The notes under the pieces: generated by a model
What the model saw: the letters and a program-made list of their open reading frames with translations, nothing else
What the model was told of the DNA's origin: nothing
Database searches by the model: none
Program-made: the position numbers and the translations under genes
Assembly: GCA_018241225.1 (NCBI GenBank)
Contig: JAFEEG010000001.1
Span: 484,454-548,453, forward strand
DNA from: Pseudomonadota bacterium
Lineage (GTDB): Bacteria > Pseudomonadota > Gammaproteobacteria > Burkholderiales > Burkholderiaceae_C
Length of the DNA stretch: 64,000 nucleotides
Reading direction: 5' to 3'
Shown: positions 1-7,472 of the stretch, one piece after another
Layout: every line of letters begins with the position of its first letter
Numbering within the stretch: position 1 is the stretch's first letter

Positions 1-1102
1 AGCGGGCGGCCAAGTCGGCGGCACCGGCCGCGCGCGGCGTGGGCAGGTCGCAGAAGTACCAGCGGTCGATCATCGGGCCGATGCGCGAGAGGATGGGCGC
101 CAGGTCCTTGTCTGCCATCACGCCGAATACCCCGTGCGTGTTGGGATAGAAGCCCATGGCGTCCAGGTTCTCGGCCAGTGCGGCAACCGCATGCGCGTTG
201 TGCGCCACGTCCAGCACCAGCGTGGGCTGGCCCGGAACGATCTGGAAGCGCCCCGGCAGCTCGACCATGGCCAGGCCCACGCGCACCGCCTGCGCGGTGA
301 TGGGCAGCTTCTGGCGCAGCGCTTCGAGCGCCGCCAGCACCCCGGCCGCGTTGATCAGCTGGTTGGCGCCGCGCAGCGCCGGATAAGCCAGGCCGCTGTA
401 GCGCCGCCCGCGCCCTGCCCAGCCCCATTGCTGCTTGTCGCCCGCCACGTTGAAGTCCTGCCCGAACTGCCAGAGTTCGGCGCCGATCTCCTTGGCCCGG
501 GCCAGCACGCTCGCCGGCGGCACCGGGTCGCTCACGATGACGGGGCGGCCGGTGCGCATGATGCCGGCCTTTTCGTAGCCGATCGATTCGCGGTCTGGCC
601 CCAGGAAGTCCATGTGGTCCAGGTCGATGCTGGTGATGATGGCGCAGTCGGCATCGATGATGTTCACCGCGTCCAGCCGCCCGCCCAGGCCCACCTCGAG
701 AATGGCCGCATCCAGCTTCTGGGCCGCCATGCATTGCAGGATGGCCAGGGTGGTGAATTCGAAATATGTCAACGGCACATCGCCGCGCGCGGCCTCCACG
801 GCCTCGAAGTGCGGCACCAGCACCTGCTCTTGCACCGGCTGGCCCTGCAGCCGCAGGCGCTCCTCGAAGTGCACCAGGTGCGGCGAGCTGTAGACGCCGG
901 TGCGGTAGCCGGCATTCATCAGGATGGATTCGAGCATCGCGCAGGTCGAGCCCTTGCCGTTGGTGCCGGCCACGGTGATGACCGGGCAGGAAAAGGCCAG
1001 GCCCATGCGCTGCGCCACCTGGCGCACGCGCTCCAGGCCGAGCTCGATGGTCTTGGGATGCTGTTGCTCGGCGTGCGCGAGCCAATCGCTTAGGGTTTGC
1101 AT
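1..1102 (-). CDS. folC: Bifunctional folylpolyglutamate/dihydrofolate synthase FolC (3' end outside window)
   Basis: Adds L-glutamate to dihydropteroate and folates in the cytoplasm. Translating the minus strand from the ATG at 1102-1100 gives MQTLSDWLAHAEQQHP, then the diagnostic Mur-ligase-type P-loop ITVAGTNGKGST, followed by YSSPHLVHFEERLRL, EVGLGGRLDAVN and the late motif LDVAHNAHA. All are classic FolC signatures. About 367 codons are visible; the C-terminus runs off the left edge. The gene is divergent from the ArsC/Spx fragment at 1151 and lies outside the integrated element. Identification is secure; only the C-terminal end is unseen. Confidence 0.95.
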   Translation of the reverse strand, partial: MQTLSDWLAHAEQQHPKTIELGLERVRQVAQRMGLAFSCPVITVAGTNGKGSTCAMLESILMNAGYRTGVYSSPHLVHFEERLRLQGQPVQEQVLVPHFEAVEAARGDVPLTYFEFTTLAILQCMAAQKLDAAILEVGLGGRLDAVNIIDADCAIITSIDLDHMDFLGPDRESIGYEKAGIMRTGRPVIVSDPVPPASVLARAKEIGAELWQFGQDFNVAGDKQQWGWAGRGRRYSGLAYPALRGANQLINAAGVLAALEALRQKLPITAQAVRVGLAMVELPGRFQIVPGQPTLVLDVAHNAHAVAALAENLDAMGFYPNTHGVFGVMADKDLAPILSRIGPMIDRWYFCDLPTPRAAGAADLAAR

Positions 1103-1150
1103 GGAGTCTTCGATTGTCGCAGGGCGCGGGCGGCGGCATGATTCGGGCCC

Positions 1151-1198
1151 ATGAGCACCACCACTGTCTACGGCATTACCAATTGGAACGTCGCGTAG
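1151..1198 (+). pseudogene. Orphaned 5' end of the ArsC/Spx-family reductase gene, left of attL
   Basis: ATG at 1151 starts a 15-residue frame MSTTTVYGITNWNVA that then hits TAG at 1196-1198. Residues VYGITN match the intact reductase at 15486 (MKTAVYGITNCDTVK). The fragment is therefore the native N-terminus, original start and probably original promoter of that gene, cut off when the mobile element integrated just before the catalytic Cys codon. The last codons (WNVA) come from the element. A short translated peptide without function is expected. Confidence 0.85.
1166..1185 (+). repeat. attL core
   Basis: The core reads gtctacggcattaccaattg. It matches the attR core at 18 of 20 positions, differing at positions 9 and 12. 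It lies in codons 6-12 of the reductase gene. Sequence right of it (gaacgtcgcgtag) belongs to the element; sequence left of it is host DNA. Confidence 0.85.
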
Positions 1199-1211
1199 GC
1201 TTTTCCGTCTC

Positions 1212-1327
1212 TTTCCCTAGCTAGTTCCACACTCGACTTCACAAGGTTTTCAGAGGGAATATCGGGTCACTACGGAATTCCGTAGCTTTCCGTCCTTTAA
1301 CCCTCTACCTAGCGAGTTTCCTAGCTA
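1212..1327 (+). repeat. Left-end repeated motif, candidate integrase arm sites
   Basis: A short motif recurs in the same orientation: tttccctagctag at 1212-1224, tacctagcgag at 1306-1316 and tttcctagcta at 1317-1327. The same motif occurs twice just inside attR (15433-15456). Short repeats near both cores are typical of tyrosine-integrase arm-type sites. The role is inferred; the repeats are directly visible. The last copy overlaps the start codon of the gene at 1327. Confidence 0.5.
1270..1285. promoter_or_regulatory. Perfect 16-bp palindrome upstream of the int operon
   Basis: ctacggaattccgtag is a perfect inverted repeat 41 bp upstream of the ATG at 1327, which begins the two-gene unit leading into the integrase. 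Its position suits an operator for a dimeric repressor or excision regulator. The palindrome is seen; its function is inferred. Confidence 0.4.
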
Positions 1328-1656
1328 TGATCACTTTTAACCTCACTATCGGAGCCCCCTCCTCCACTCGGCTCAGCGGCCTCGCCGCGACCAAGTACAC
1401 GGCCGCACCGCGCACCAATCAGTTCGAGGCGACCGTCAACGGCGCGAAGGCGCCGGCATGGACGACCAGCGGCGGCGGGAGCCACTACATCTACTTCAAG
1501 CAGGACGAGCAGCTGTATTACGTCAAGGTGGCCGGCCCCGGCGAACTCACCGCCGCACGGCAGGCACTAGCCGTTACCACTGATGCCTACGAAACGGTCA
1601 TGAACCAGATCGAACCCAAGCGCCCGACCCGCCGCCGCGCAGCGAAGAAGGCGTGA
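1327..1656 (+). CDS. Hypothetical protein upstream of the integrase, 109 aa
   Basis: Not recognised. The product starts MITFNLTIGAPSST, has a central segment with YIYFKQDEQLYYVKV and ends in a basic tail rich in Arg/Lys (PTRRRAAKKA), suggesting nucleic-acid contact or simply a small basic phage protein. The stop TGA (1654-1656) overlaps the GTG start of the integrase at 1653, so the two are translationally coupled. It could be an integrase accessory factor or excision protein, which is inference from position only. The start lies directly in a copy of the repeated terminal motif. Confidence 0.6.
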   Translation: MITFNLTIGAPSSTRLSGLAATKYTAAPRTNQFEATVNGAKAPAWTTSGGGSHYIYFKQDEQLYYVKVAGPGELTAARQALAVTTDAYETVMNQIEPKRPTRRRAAKKA

Positions 1657-2828
1657 CCATGGACCATTCCCGCACAAAGAAGGCGATGAAGCTTCACTTC
1701 ACTGAGCGCCGAGTGGCAGACGCGGCACCTGGGGAATATGTCGATGACGAAGTGAAGTACCTGCGCCTCTATGTTTCCGAATCAGGAAGTCGGTCATGGG
1801 GCATATACAAGTGGATCGCCGAAAAAGGCTACGCGGTTCGGCGATCCATCGGGCTGGCCGGCCCGGGAGAAATGACCGTGGACGCGGCCCGCGCCGCCGC
1901 CAGGAGTGCCTACGACCGACTCAAGAGTGGCGAAAGCGCCAAACCGGAGAAGTCGATCACCTTGAAGGACGCGCTGACCAGCTACACCGACAAGCTGAAG
2001 ACCGAGAAAAAGAAGCAGGCCAAGTGGGCCGAAGAAATCTTCACCAGAAAGAAGGGAGGCGTGGACTACAGCGACTGGCTCAAGAAGCCGTTGTCCGCGA
2101 TCACCCAGGAAATGCTGGAGAAGCGCCAGGCGGAGATAGTCTCAACTCGTGGCCAAGGTGCGGCTACACGGGCACTCAAGGCGATTCGCGCCGTCTACGC
2201 GCACGCGATAAAGAAGGCGAAGTACAAAGGCGAAAACATAGGCAAGGCAATTGATCTGGTGGAGTCACCCGCCCGGACACGCGTGCTATCCGCCGACGAG
2301 TTGGGCCGCGTGCTAGAAGCACTCAATTCGCCGGAGCTCATGCCCTACGTGCGGCCGTTCTTCCGGCTGCTGATGCTTACCGGCGTTCGGTGGGGCAACC
2401 TCTGCGCGGCCAACTGGAAGGACATCGACCTCGAAGCAGCCGAGTGGGTCATCCCTGCGGAAGAAAGCAAGAGCGGTCACGCCATGCATATCCAACTAAT
2501 CCCCGATGCTGTCGCCCTATTCCAAGAGCAGCGGAAACGGCACCCGGAATCGGACTGGGTGTTCCCCTCGCCCAAGGCTTCCCAAACCGGCCACCTGGTC
2601 GAACCGTCCTTTGCCTGGGCGCGAGTGCGGGAAATAGCCAAGCTAAAGAAACATGCCACGCTTCACGACTTGCGGCGCACCTTCGGCTCGCAATTGCTGA
2701 GCGCCGGGGAATCCATGGCTCTCGTCGCCGCCGCCCTCGGTCATCGCGATCCCGCCATCACTGCGAAGCACTACGCCTTCATGGAGCGGGAGGCAGTGCG
2801 CGCAGGTATAAAAAGAGCATTGGGGTGA
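1653..2828 (+). CDS. int: P4-type tyrosine integrase (site-specific recombinase)
   Basis: Catalyses integration and excision of the element at the attL/attR cores. The 391-aa product has the usual three parts: an N-terminal DUF4102-like domain (about 10-95), a SAM-like core-binding domain (about 103-200) and a C-terminal catalytic domain. The visible catalytic set is R246 (GVRWGNL), K273 (ESKSGH), H338 and R341 (LHDLRRTFG), H364 (LGHRDP) and nucleophile Y374 (KHYAF). The start is GTG at 1653, overlapping the upstream stop; ATG at 1659 is an alternative. The intact catalytic set suggests it is active. Its place next to attL matches the usual layout. Confidence 0.95.
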   Translation: MTMDHSRTKKAMKLHFTERRVADAAPGEYVDDEVKYLRLYVSESGSRSWGIYKWIAEKGYAVRRSIGLAGPGEMTVDAARAAARSAYDRLKSGESAKPEKSITLKDALTSYTDKLKTEKKKQAKWAEEIFTRKKGGVDYSDWLKKPLSAITQEMLEKRQAEIVSTRGQGAATRALKAIRAVYAHAIKKAKYKGENIGKAIDLVESPARTRVLSADELGRVLEALNSPELMPYVRPFFRLLMLTGVRWGNLCAANWKDIDLEAAEWVIPAEESKSGHAMHIQLIPDAVALFQEQRKRHPESDWVFPSPKASQTGHLVEPSFAWARVREIAKLKKHATLHDLRRTFGSQLLSAGESMALVAAALGHRDPAITAKHYAFMEREAVRAGIKRALG

Positions 2829-2848
2829 CTTGCCCAGGAGGAGACCAT

Positions 2849-3247
2849 ATGAAGAGCTTGATCTGGCTGACATTGTTTTTGATTCAGCCCGCCTTTGCGT
2901 TCGACTATCGCCTAGTCTTCGATCAAGAATGCATGTATCAGGCGCCAAAGCGCAACTTCCCCTGCGAGAGATCAGATCAACCGATCACTGAACTCAGGGA
3001 AATCAGCGGCAAATGGTTTGGAGTGAACCCAGGAAGCAAGAACTCTATTGAGCTCCACCTCGTCAAGGACGATCAATACATCCTCATCCTTCAAAATCCT
3101 GTCTACTTCAGCGGCATTAGCCTCATCCATTTGATGAAGAAGACTGGCCGCTTCTACTGGACAGAGACTGCGTATTCAGACATCGTGAATGACGACGAGG
3201 CGCTTGTGCGAATAGGTCGCTTTACATTGAATTTTGATCGCAAATAG
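2849..3247 (+). CDS. Small exported protein of unknown function, 132 aa
   Basis: Not recognised. ATG at 2849 is preceded by a strong ribosome site (aggaggag, 2836-2843). The N-terminus MKSLIWLTLFLIQPAFA is a clear Sec signal peptide with an Ala-X-Ala cleavage site, so the product is periplasmic or outer-membrane associated. Two Cys residues (ECMY, PCER) could form a disulfide. It lies 20 bp after the integrase and ends one base before the convergent gene at 3249. Base composition is lower in GC than the flanking host genes. It may be a lysogenic-conversion cargo gene (inference). Confidence 0.75.
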   Translation: MKSLIWLTLFLIQPAFAFDYRLVFDQECMYQAPKRNFPCERSDQPITELREISGKWFGVNPGSKNSIELHLVKDDQYILILQNPVYFSGISLIHLMKKTGRFYWTETAYSDIVNDDEALVRIGRFTLNFDRK

Positions 3248-3248
3248 C

Positions 3249-3734
3249 CTACTGGCAATACAGCGCCGTCTTCACCTGCGTCGGGTCAATCTCCCCCCGC
3301 AAGTACATGATCTTGACCTTGAGGGCCACGTCGGGATCGAGCCCCACGTAGAGCAAGTGATGGATGAAGGTTGGACTCAGGACATAGTCCAGATCGTCAT
3401 CGGCCAGCCCCTGCGCAACGATGGCGAGCATCAGTTCTTGGCAGGCGCCAATGTCCGTGTAGGGCAGGCCGGGGCGCATCGGCGGAAGTTCAGGGCCAGG
3501 ACTGCCGGCTTCAACAACAGCCGTTGATTCCTTCGCATCAGCGTGCGACCGGAACGCCTTCGGGAGTTCCAGCCCCGTAAACGCGCCGAAGGGGCGCCCC
3601 GCTACCCGCGTACCGGGATCGACGCCGCGCCCCGCTGGCAAGCCGCTGCAAGTTTGCACGGAGCATGAATCGGGCTCGGCCTTCGCCGCCGCGACGGGCG
3701 CGCTCGGGTTTAGGCTGCCCTTTGCGTCTTCCAT
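3249..3734 (-). CDS. Hypothetical protein, last gene of the minus-strand phage-like operon
   Basis: Not recognised (161 aa). The N-terminal half is Pro/Gly/Ser-rich and probably disordered; the C-terminal half (from about residue 85, RPGLPYTDIGACQELM) looks folded and ends KIMYLRGEIDPTQVKTALYCQ. It lies 8 bp downstream of the small gene at 3743-3859, at the end of a chain of seven tightly spaced genes. No good ribosome site precedes the ATG at 3734, so translation may depend on coupling, or the true start may be further in. Convergent with the gene at 2849-3247. Confidence 0.5.
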   Translation of the reverse strand: MEDAKGSLNPSAPVAAAKAEPDSCSVQTCSGLPAGRGVDPGTRVAGRPFGAFTGLELPKAFRSHADAKESTAVVEAGSPGPELPPMRPGLPYTDIGACQELMLAIVAQGLADDDLDYVLSPTFIHHLLYVGLDPDVALKVKIMYLRGEIDPTQVKTALYCQ

Positions 3735-3742
3735 AGGGGGTT

Positions 3743-3859
3743 CTAAGGCGAAAGTCGCGGGTAGTAAGCCGCGAGCGCGGGGATTTTTGACAGGAACAGC
3801 GCTGAAGGCATCAATGCTTCGGCTGCGACAGCACCGAGATAGGTGGTGTGCTCTCTCAT
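3743..3859 (-). CDS. Small ORF, 38 aa, coupled in the phage-like operon
   Basis: ATG at 3859-3857 overlaps the upstream TGA as ATGA, the same coupling used elsewhere in this operon. The product begins MREHTTYLGAVAAEALM and contains a short hydrophobic stretch (SALFLSKIPALAAYY). Function unknown. The coupling is the main argument that it is a real gene; the small size keeps confidence low. Confidence 0.4.
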   Translation of the reverse strand: MREHTTYLGAVAAEALMPSALFLSKIPALAAYYPRLSP

Positions 3860-4080
3860 CGGTTCTCCCTGTCCCGGCGCGCCAGCGCTTCGATCACTTG
3901 GCCCGCCATCTGATCTTTCAAATGCTCCTGCGGATCGACCTTGAGATGAGACGGGTCGTAGAACTGATTGGTCATCGTGACCGCCCGCACCGGACGCTGG
4001 AGCTTGCGCCGCTCCGTAACCAACCGTTCGGCCTCGGTCACCATCCATCGCGTGCGCGCTTCCCGCTCGGCAGGTGTCAA
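3856..4080 (-). CDS. Small hypothetical phage-type protein, 74 aa
   Basis: Not recognised. Highly charged and helical: MTPAEREARTRWMVTEAERL, ending EALARRDRENR. Start ATG at 4080 overlaps the stop of the 565-aa gene by four bases (ATGA), and its own stop overlaps the next start in the same way, so it sits mid-operon with strict translational coupling. No signal peptide or membrane segment. A structural or chaperone role in a virion-protein operon is possible but unsupported. Confidence 0.6.
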   Translation of the reverse strand: MTPAEREARTRWMVTEAERLVTERRKLQRPVRAVTMTNQFYDPSHLKVDPQEHLKDQMAGQVIEALARRDRENR

Positions 4081-5774
4081 GGTGCCTCCCGTTGTTGCGT
4101 CGCCAACCCGCGCCCCATCTGCGCGATGAGTTGATTGGCCGAAATGCCGATCTGGGGCTGCACCGCGGCCAGCTTCTCGATGAACTTCATTGCTTCCTGC
4201 GGCGCGAGCGAATGCAGATAGGCAAAAGCCCGAGGTGATAGCTGGGGCCGCAGGCCGTTGATGAGCAGCGCCATACCCGGGCGGGAATACAAGGTCGCAG
4301 CAACACCCGTCGCAATTGCGGTCTTGACCGGAGAGGTGACGGCAGCCGCGATGCCTAGGCGATCTGCGGTGCCGCTATTCGGGATCGTGGGCGGCAGGAC
4401 GCGCCTCGCGGCTTGGTTCAGGTCACTACCCTCCTGCCCATACTGGCCGCTTGCCCGATTGAGTTGGTTCGGAGTGAACCGCCCGCCTTGCGCCATGGCC
4501 CGATCCGACGCCTTCACGACCGGAAGTAGGTTGCGATACGCGGCATTCGTCGCAGCAAGTGCATTCGTAGCCTCCGGCGACACCCCCTCCAATGCACCCC
4601 GTAGGGCTGATTGCAGTTCGTAGAAGGCGTCACCCAGGGGGCGTTGCGCAGGATCGAGGGCGGCGCTGAACTCACGCGCATAGTGCCCGATCTGGGTATC
4701 GATCTGCTTCGCGATTCGTCCATCGATGGGCTGCCCTTTGGCCTGCGCCTCCATGATCGCGGGCTGCACCTTCTGGCCGATGTAGTGAAGCAGCTTGCCC
4801 TCTTGCTCGACGCTGAGCAATGGAATGTGCTTGATGGTGCTCGCAACCTGTTCCAATGCTTGGGCCGCTCGGTGCGGGTTGACGAACACCTGCGGAAGTA
4901 CACGGTCATAGGCGTCCGAAACGAGGCGCTGGGCCGTTGCCACCGCATCCTCGCCTGCGCCGCGCACGGTCAGCCCCAGAGGACGCAGTGCCGCATTGAT
5001 TTCAGCATTGCCGTACTGATCCATGGCGCGAACCCGGGCGCCGCGAATGATGTCTCCGGCGAAGGGCGCCGACATGAGCTTGTCCTCGGTCGCGCGAAGA
5101 ACTTGGCCGGCGGCGCCATCGCCGAACAACTGACCCGGGGTCGGCGTGACGCCAGCATCGAGCAGAGTGCGGGCGTCCTTGGAAACCAGCGGTCGAACCC
5201 CGCCGAGCGCGCGCACAAGGACACGTCCACCAGCCGCGCCAGCGCCTCCAGCGAGCGCAGCGGTCGCTCTGTCGCCGTCAGCGGTAGCCGCCGCATAGCC
5301 CGCGTTCGCAGCAACATCACCGGCAGCGGGCGCGAACCGGCCCAATGTCTTGACCAGTACAGGTGCCCTGCCGATCAACGTCCCGGCGCGCGAAATGGGG
5401 ACAGCGCTCGCAACGATCTCAGGGACTGCCTCGCCGATGGCGCCAGCGGTGCCCAGGCCAGCCTTGTTCGCCTCATAGGTCGCAAGATCGGCCCTGCGGG
5501 CCCTGCCGTTGTCCGAAGGGCGCATCAGCATTGCATCGACTGGTGAAGCGGGAGGAAACATGGTGTCCCGCATCTTCGCCAGTCCGCCGCCGATGCCTGT
5601 CAGCACCTTCTCGGCGGTAGACATGCCCTCGGCAGGGTCGGGTGTGGCCTCGGGCTCTGGCGAAGCAGCAGCGCGGGCAGCCCGAATGGCCGCAGCGAAG
5701 GTGCGCGCATCTTCTACATTGCCTGCCGCGTCCGCAGCGATTAGCCCGCGTTCAAGTTGTTCGAGCGTAGCCAT
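4077..5774 (-). CDS. Phage virion/ejection-like protein, 565 aa
   Basis: The N-terminus (about 1-34, MATLEQLERGLIAADAAGN...) is a helical module seen on large internal or ejection-type phage proteins. Residues about 120-200 are Ala/Gly-rich and hydrophobic. A segment reading LLDAGVTPTPGQLFG ... RGARVRAMDQYGNAEINAAL (about 200-260) resembles a conserved block of prophage-encoded structural proteins. The C-terminus (about 470-540) again has hydrophobic stretches (KTAIATGVAATLYSRPGMAL). This suggests a membrane-active or virion-internal protein. No catalytic motif is visible. The family resemblance is from memory, so the virion role is an inference. Confidence 0.6.
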   Translation of the reverse strand: MATLEQLERGLIAADAAGNVEDARTFAAAIRAARAAASPEPEATPDPAEGMSTAEKVLTGIGGGLAKMRDTMFPPASPVDAMLMRPSDNGRARRADLATYEANKAGLGTAGAIGEAVPEIVASAVPISRAGTLIGRAPVLVKTLGRFAPAAGDVAANAGYAAATADGDRATAALAGGAGAAGGRVLVRALGGVRPLVSKDARTLLDAGVTPTPGQLFGDGAAGQVLRATEDKLMSAPFAGDIIRGARVRAMDQYGNAEINAALRPLGLTVRGAGEDAVATAQRLVSDAYDRVLPQVFVNPHRAAQALEQVASTIKHIPLLSVEQEGKLLHYIGQKVQPAIMEAQAKGQPIDGRIAKQIDTQIGHYAREFSAALDPAQRPLGDAFYELQSALRGALEGVSPEATNALAATNAAYRNLLPVVKASDRAMAQGGRFTPNQLNRASGQYGQEGSDLNQAARRVLPPTIPNSGTADRLGIAAAVTSPVKTAIATGVAATLYSRPGMALLINGLRPQLSPRAFAYLHSLAPQEAMKFIEKLAAVQPQIGISANQLIAQMGRGLATQQREAP

Positions 5775-5781
5775 GCGCTTC

Positions 5782-7008
5782 TCACTTGTACTTGTTCAAG
5801 AGCTCATCCACGCTCTTTTCTTTGGCCGCAGCCTCAACCGCCTCGCGGATCGAAGGGGCGGACTTTCCGGTGGCAGCGGCTTTGGCACGCGGCGCGTTCT
5901 GGATGACGCGACGATGCATAAGCTCGACCTGCTTGAGCGCATCCAGACGCTCGGCAGTGGTCAAGCTTTCATTGCCAATGTCGGCGGCTTGCTCCTTGTA
6001 GGCCTGCACATCCTTGTCGGATTGCGGCCCCTCGAAACGCGGCACGCTGGCGGTGAGCCGCCCTGAAATCACTTTGAGTTGGCGGTTGGCCTTCATTCCT
6101 TCATTGGTGCTGCCCACGCCGCGATACAGCGAATCCACCATCGAGCCGATGCCGGAGCCGGTCGCCTTCGGCAGCAGCTTCTTGGCTTCGGAAATGTCAT
6201 TCAGCGCGTCTTGGGCGTGGCCCTGCGAAGTGGCGGCCTCCTGCTCCTTCTTCGTGATGGCGGAGTCCTGCCGACCAATGCTGCCGAGCGGCGTCACTTC
6301 GCCAGTTAATTTGTTGACGCGGCTGGCATTGCCCTGGGCGTCCTGAACGATTTGGTAGTTGCTTGCCCTGTCCCCACTCGCGGCGCGGACAGCATGAGCC
6401 AGCGTGGCGCGCAAGTCATTGGAGTCGCGTGCGAGGTCACGGCGCAATTGATCGTTCTGCGCATCCCGCTCGCGGCGGTATTCCAGTTCGCGCGCCTGGG
6501 CAGCGGCCTTCTCGGATTGCGCCTGGGAGGCAAGTTCCTTCCTTGCGTCGCGCTGGGCTTGACGCTCGGGGGCGTTGACCAACTGGTCTTTGGCGTAGTC
6601 CGACATGATCGAACGCAGCGCGGGAATTTGGCTGCCCTTCTCGGCCCATTGGAGCTTGGCGGCCTGCGGCGCGTCCTCCGGCGGCATAGAGGCCATGTGC
6701 TTGCGCACGTCTGCCATCTCAATCTCGTCGTAGCCCGTCTCATCCCTTTCCAGGGCGCGCTTCTGCGCCTGAATGGCGATCTGCGCAGCCAGCGGCGAAA
6801 GCTGCTGCGTCCAGTGCGGAGCTACGAAGTGCTGGAACTGTCCGGAGCCAACCATTTGCCCGCGCGGCGCGCCCTGCTCCCGCGCGATCCGCATTTGCTC
6901 TTTCAAGTCGGCCTCTCGGTCGCGCAGGCGGGCTTGTTGGCGCAGCAGCGACTCATTTCCATACCCCGGATTTGCTCCGACCATGGCATCAATGTCTTGG
7001 TAGTTCAT
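5782..7008 (-). CDS. Phage-type coiled-coil protein, 408 aa
   Basis: Not assigned to a named family. It is rich in Gln, Arg and Glu, with long predicted coiled-coil segments (about 15-45 and 135-195, for example RKELASQAQSEKAAAQAREL) and a central NYQIVQDAQGNASRVNKLTG motif often seen in phage internal proteins. ATG at 7008 has a good ribosome site (aaggga) seven bases upstream; an in-frame ATG at 7023 overlaps the preceding stop as ATGA and would add five residues. It precedes the 565-aa ejection-like gene by 7 bp. A virion-internal or scaffold-like role is inferred from neighbours. Confidence 0.6.
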   Translation of the reverse strand: MNYQDIDAMVGANPGYGNESLLRQQARLRDREADLKEQMRIAREQGAPRGQMVGSGQFQHFVAPHWTQQLSPLAAQIAIQAQKRALERDETGYDEIEMADVRKHMASMPPEDAPQAAKLQWAEKGSQIPALRSIMSDYAKDQLVNAPERQAQRDARKELASQAQSEKAAAQARELEYRRERDAQNDQLRRDLARDSNDLRATLAHAVRAASGDRASNYQIVQDAQGNASRVNKLTGEVTPLGSIGRQDSAITKKEQEAATSQGHAQDALNDISEAKKLLPKATGSGIGSMVDSLYRGVGSTNEGMKANRQLKVISGRLTASVPRFEGPQSDKDVQAYKEQAADIGNESLTTAERLDALKQVELMHRRVIQNAPRAKAAATGKSAPSIREAVEAAAKEKSVDELLNKYK

Positions 7009-7019
7009 CGCTTGTCCCT

Positions 7020-7472
7020 TCATTCGTCGCTATGCAGATTCGCAGCGGCGGCAATCTGGTCGCGCAACGTGAGCGGGGCCAACGGCTGATCGGCATCGGT
7101 GCCCATGCGGGCCTGTAGCCCTTCGGTGACCTGCTCGTCCTCCAGGCGCTGATTGATGTTCCGCAGGTAGCCCATCACCTCTGGGTTTGCGACACGATCG
7201 GGCCGATGGGTTTCCCGGGCCATGAAGGGGTCCGGCAAGCCATGCTGATTCGCCACGCTGGGAGGGTTCTGCTCGGGGCTGTACAGATCAGGACGGGCGC
7301 GGTCGCCGTCTTCTGCCCTGCGGAACTGCCCGAGTTCACGTTGGAGGTGTGCAAAGTCGGCTGCTGACAACTGCCCCTGCATCGCGCCCGCCTTGAGCCG
7401 GAACAGCACGCCGGGACGGCTGAGCAAGCGCATTTCGTCGTCGGAAAGGAAGTTCTCGGTGAGCTTGGTCAC
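7020..7472 (-). CDS. Hypothetical phage-type protein, 150 aa
   Basis: Not recognised. The preferred start is GTG at 7472, whose GTGA overlaps the TGA of the upstream gene; an upstream ATG at 7487 would give 155 aa but a 19-base overlap. The product (VTKLTENFLSDDEMRLLSR...) is acidic/basic mixed, probably helical, with no signal or membrane segment. It is sandwiched in the seven-gene minus-strand operon with four-base overlaps at both ends, which supports being real and made in fixed ratio with its neighbours. Confidence 0.6.
   Translation of the reverse strand: MTKLTENFLSDDEMRLLSRPGVLFRLKAGAMQGQLSAADFAHLQRELGQFRRAEDGDRARPDLYSPEQNPPSVANQHGLPDPFMARETHRPDRVANPEVMGYLRNINQRLEDEQVTEGLQARMGTDADQPLAPLTLRDQIAAAANLHSDE

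Noticed and set aside
134-1093. Plus-strand frame of 319 codons at the left edge
   Set aside because: Antisense to folC, whose P-loop and other blocks are unmistakable.
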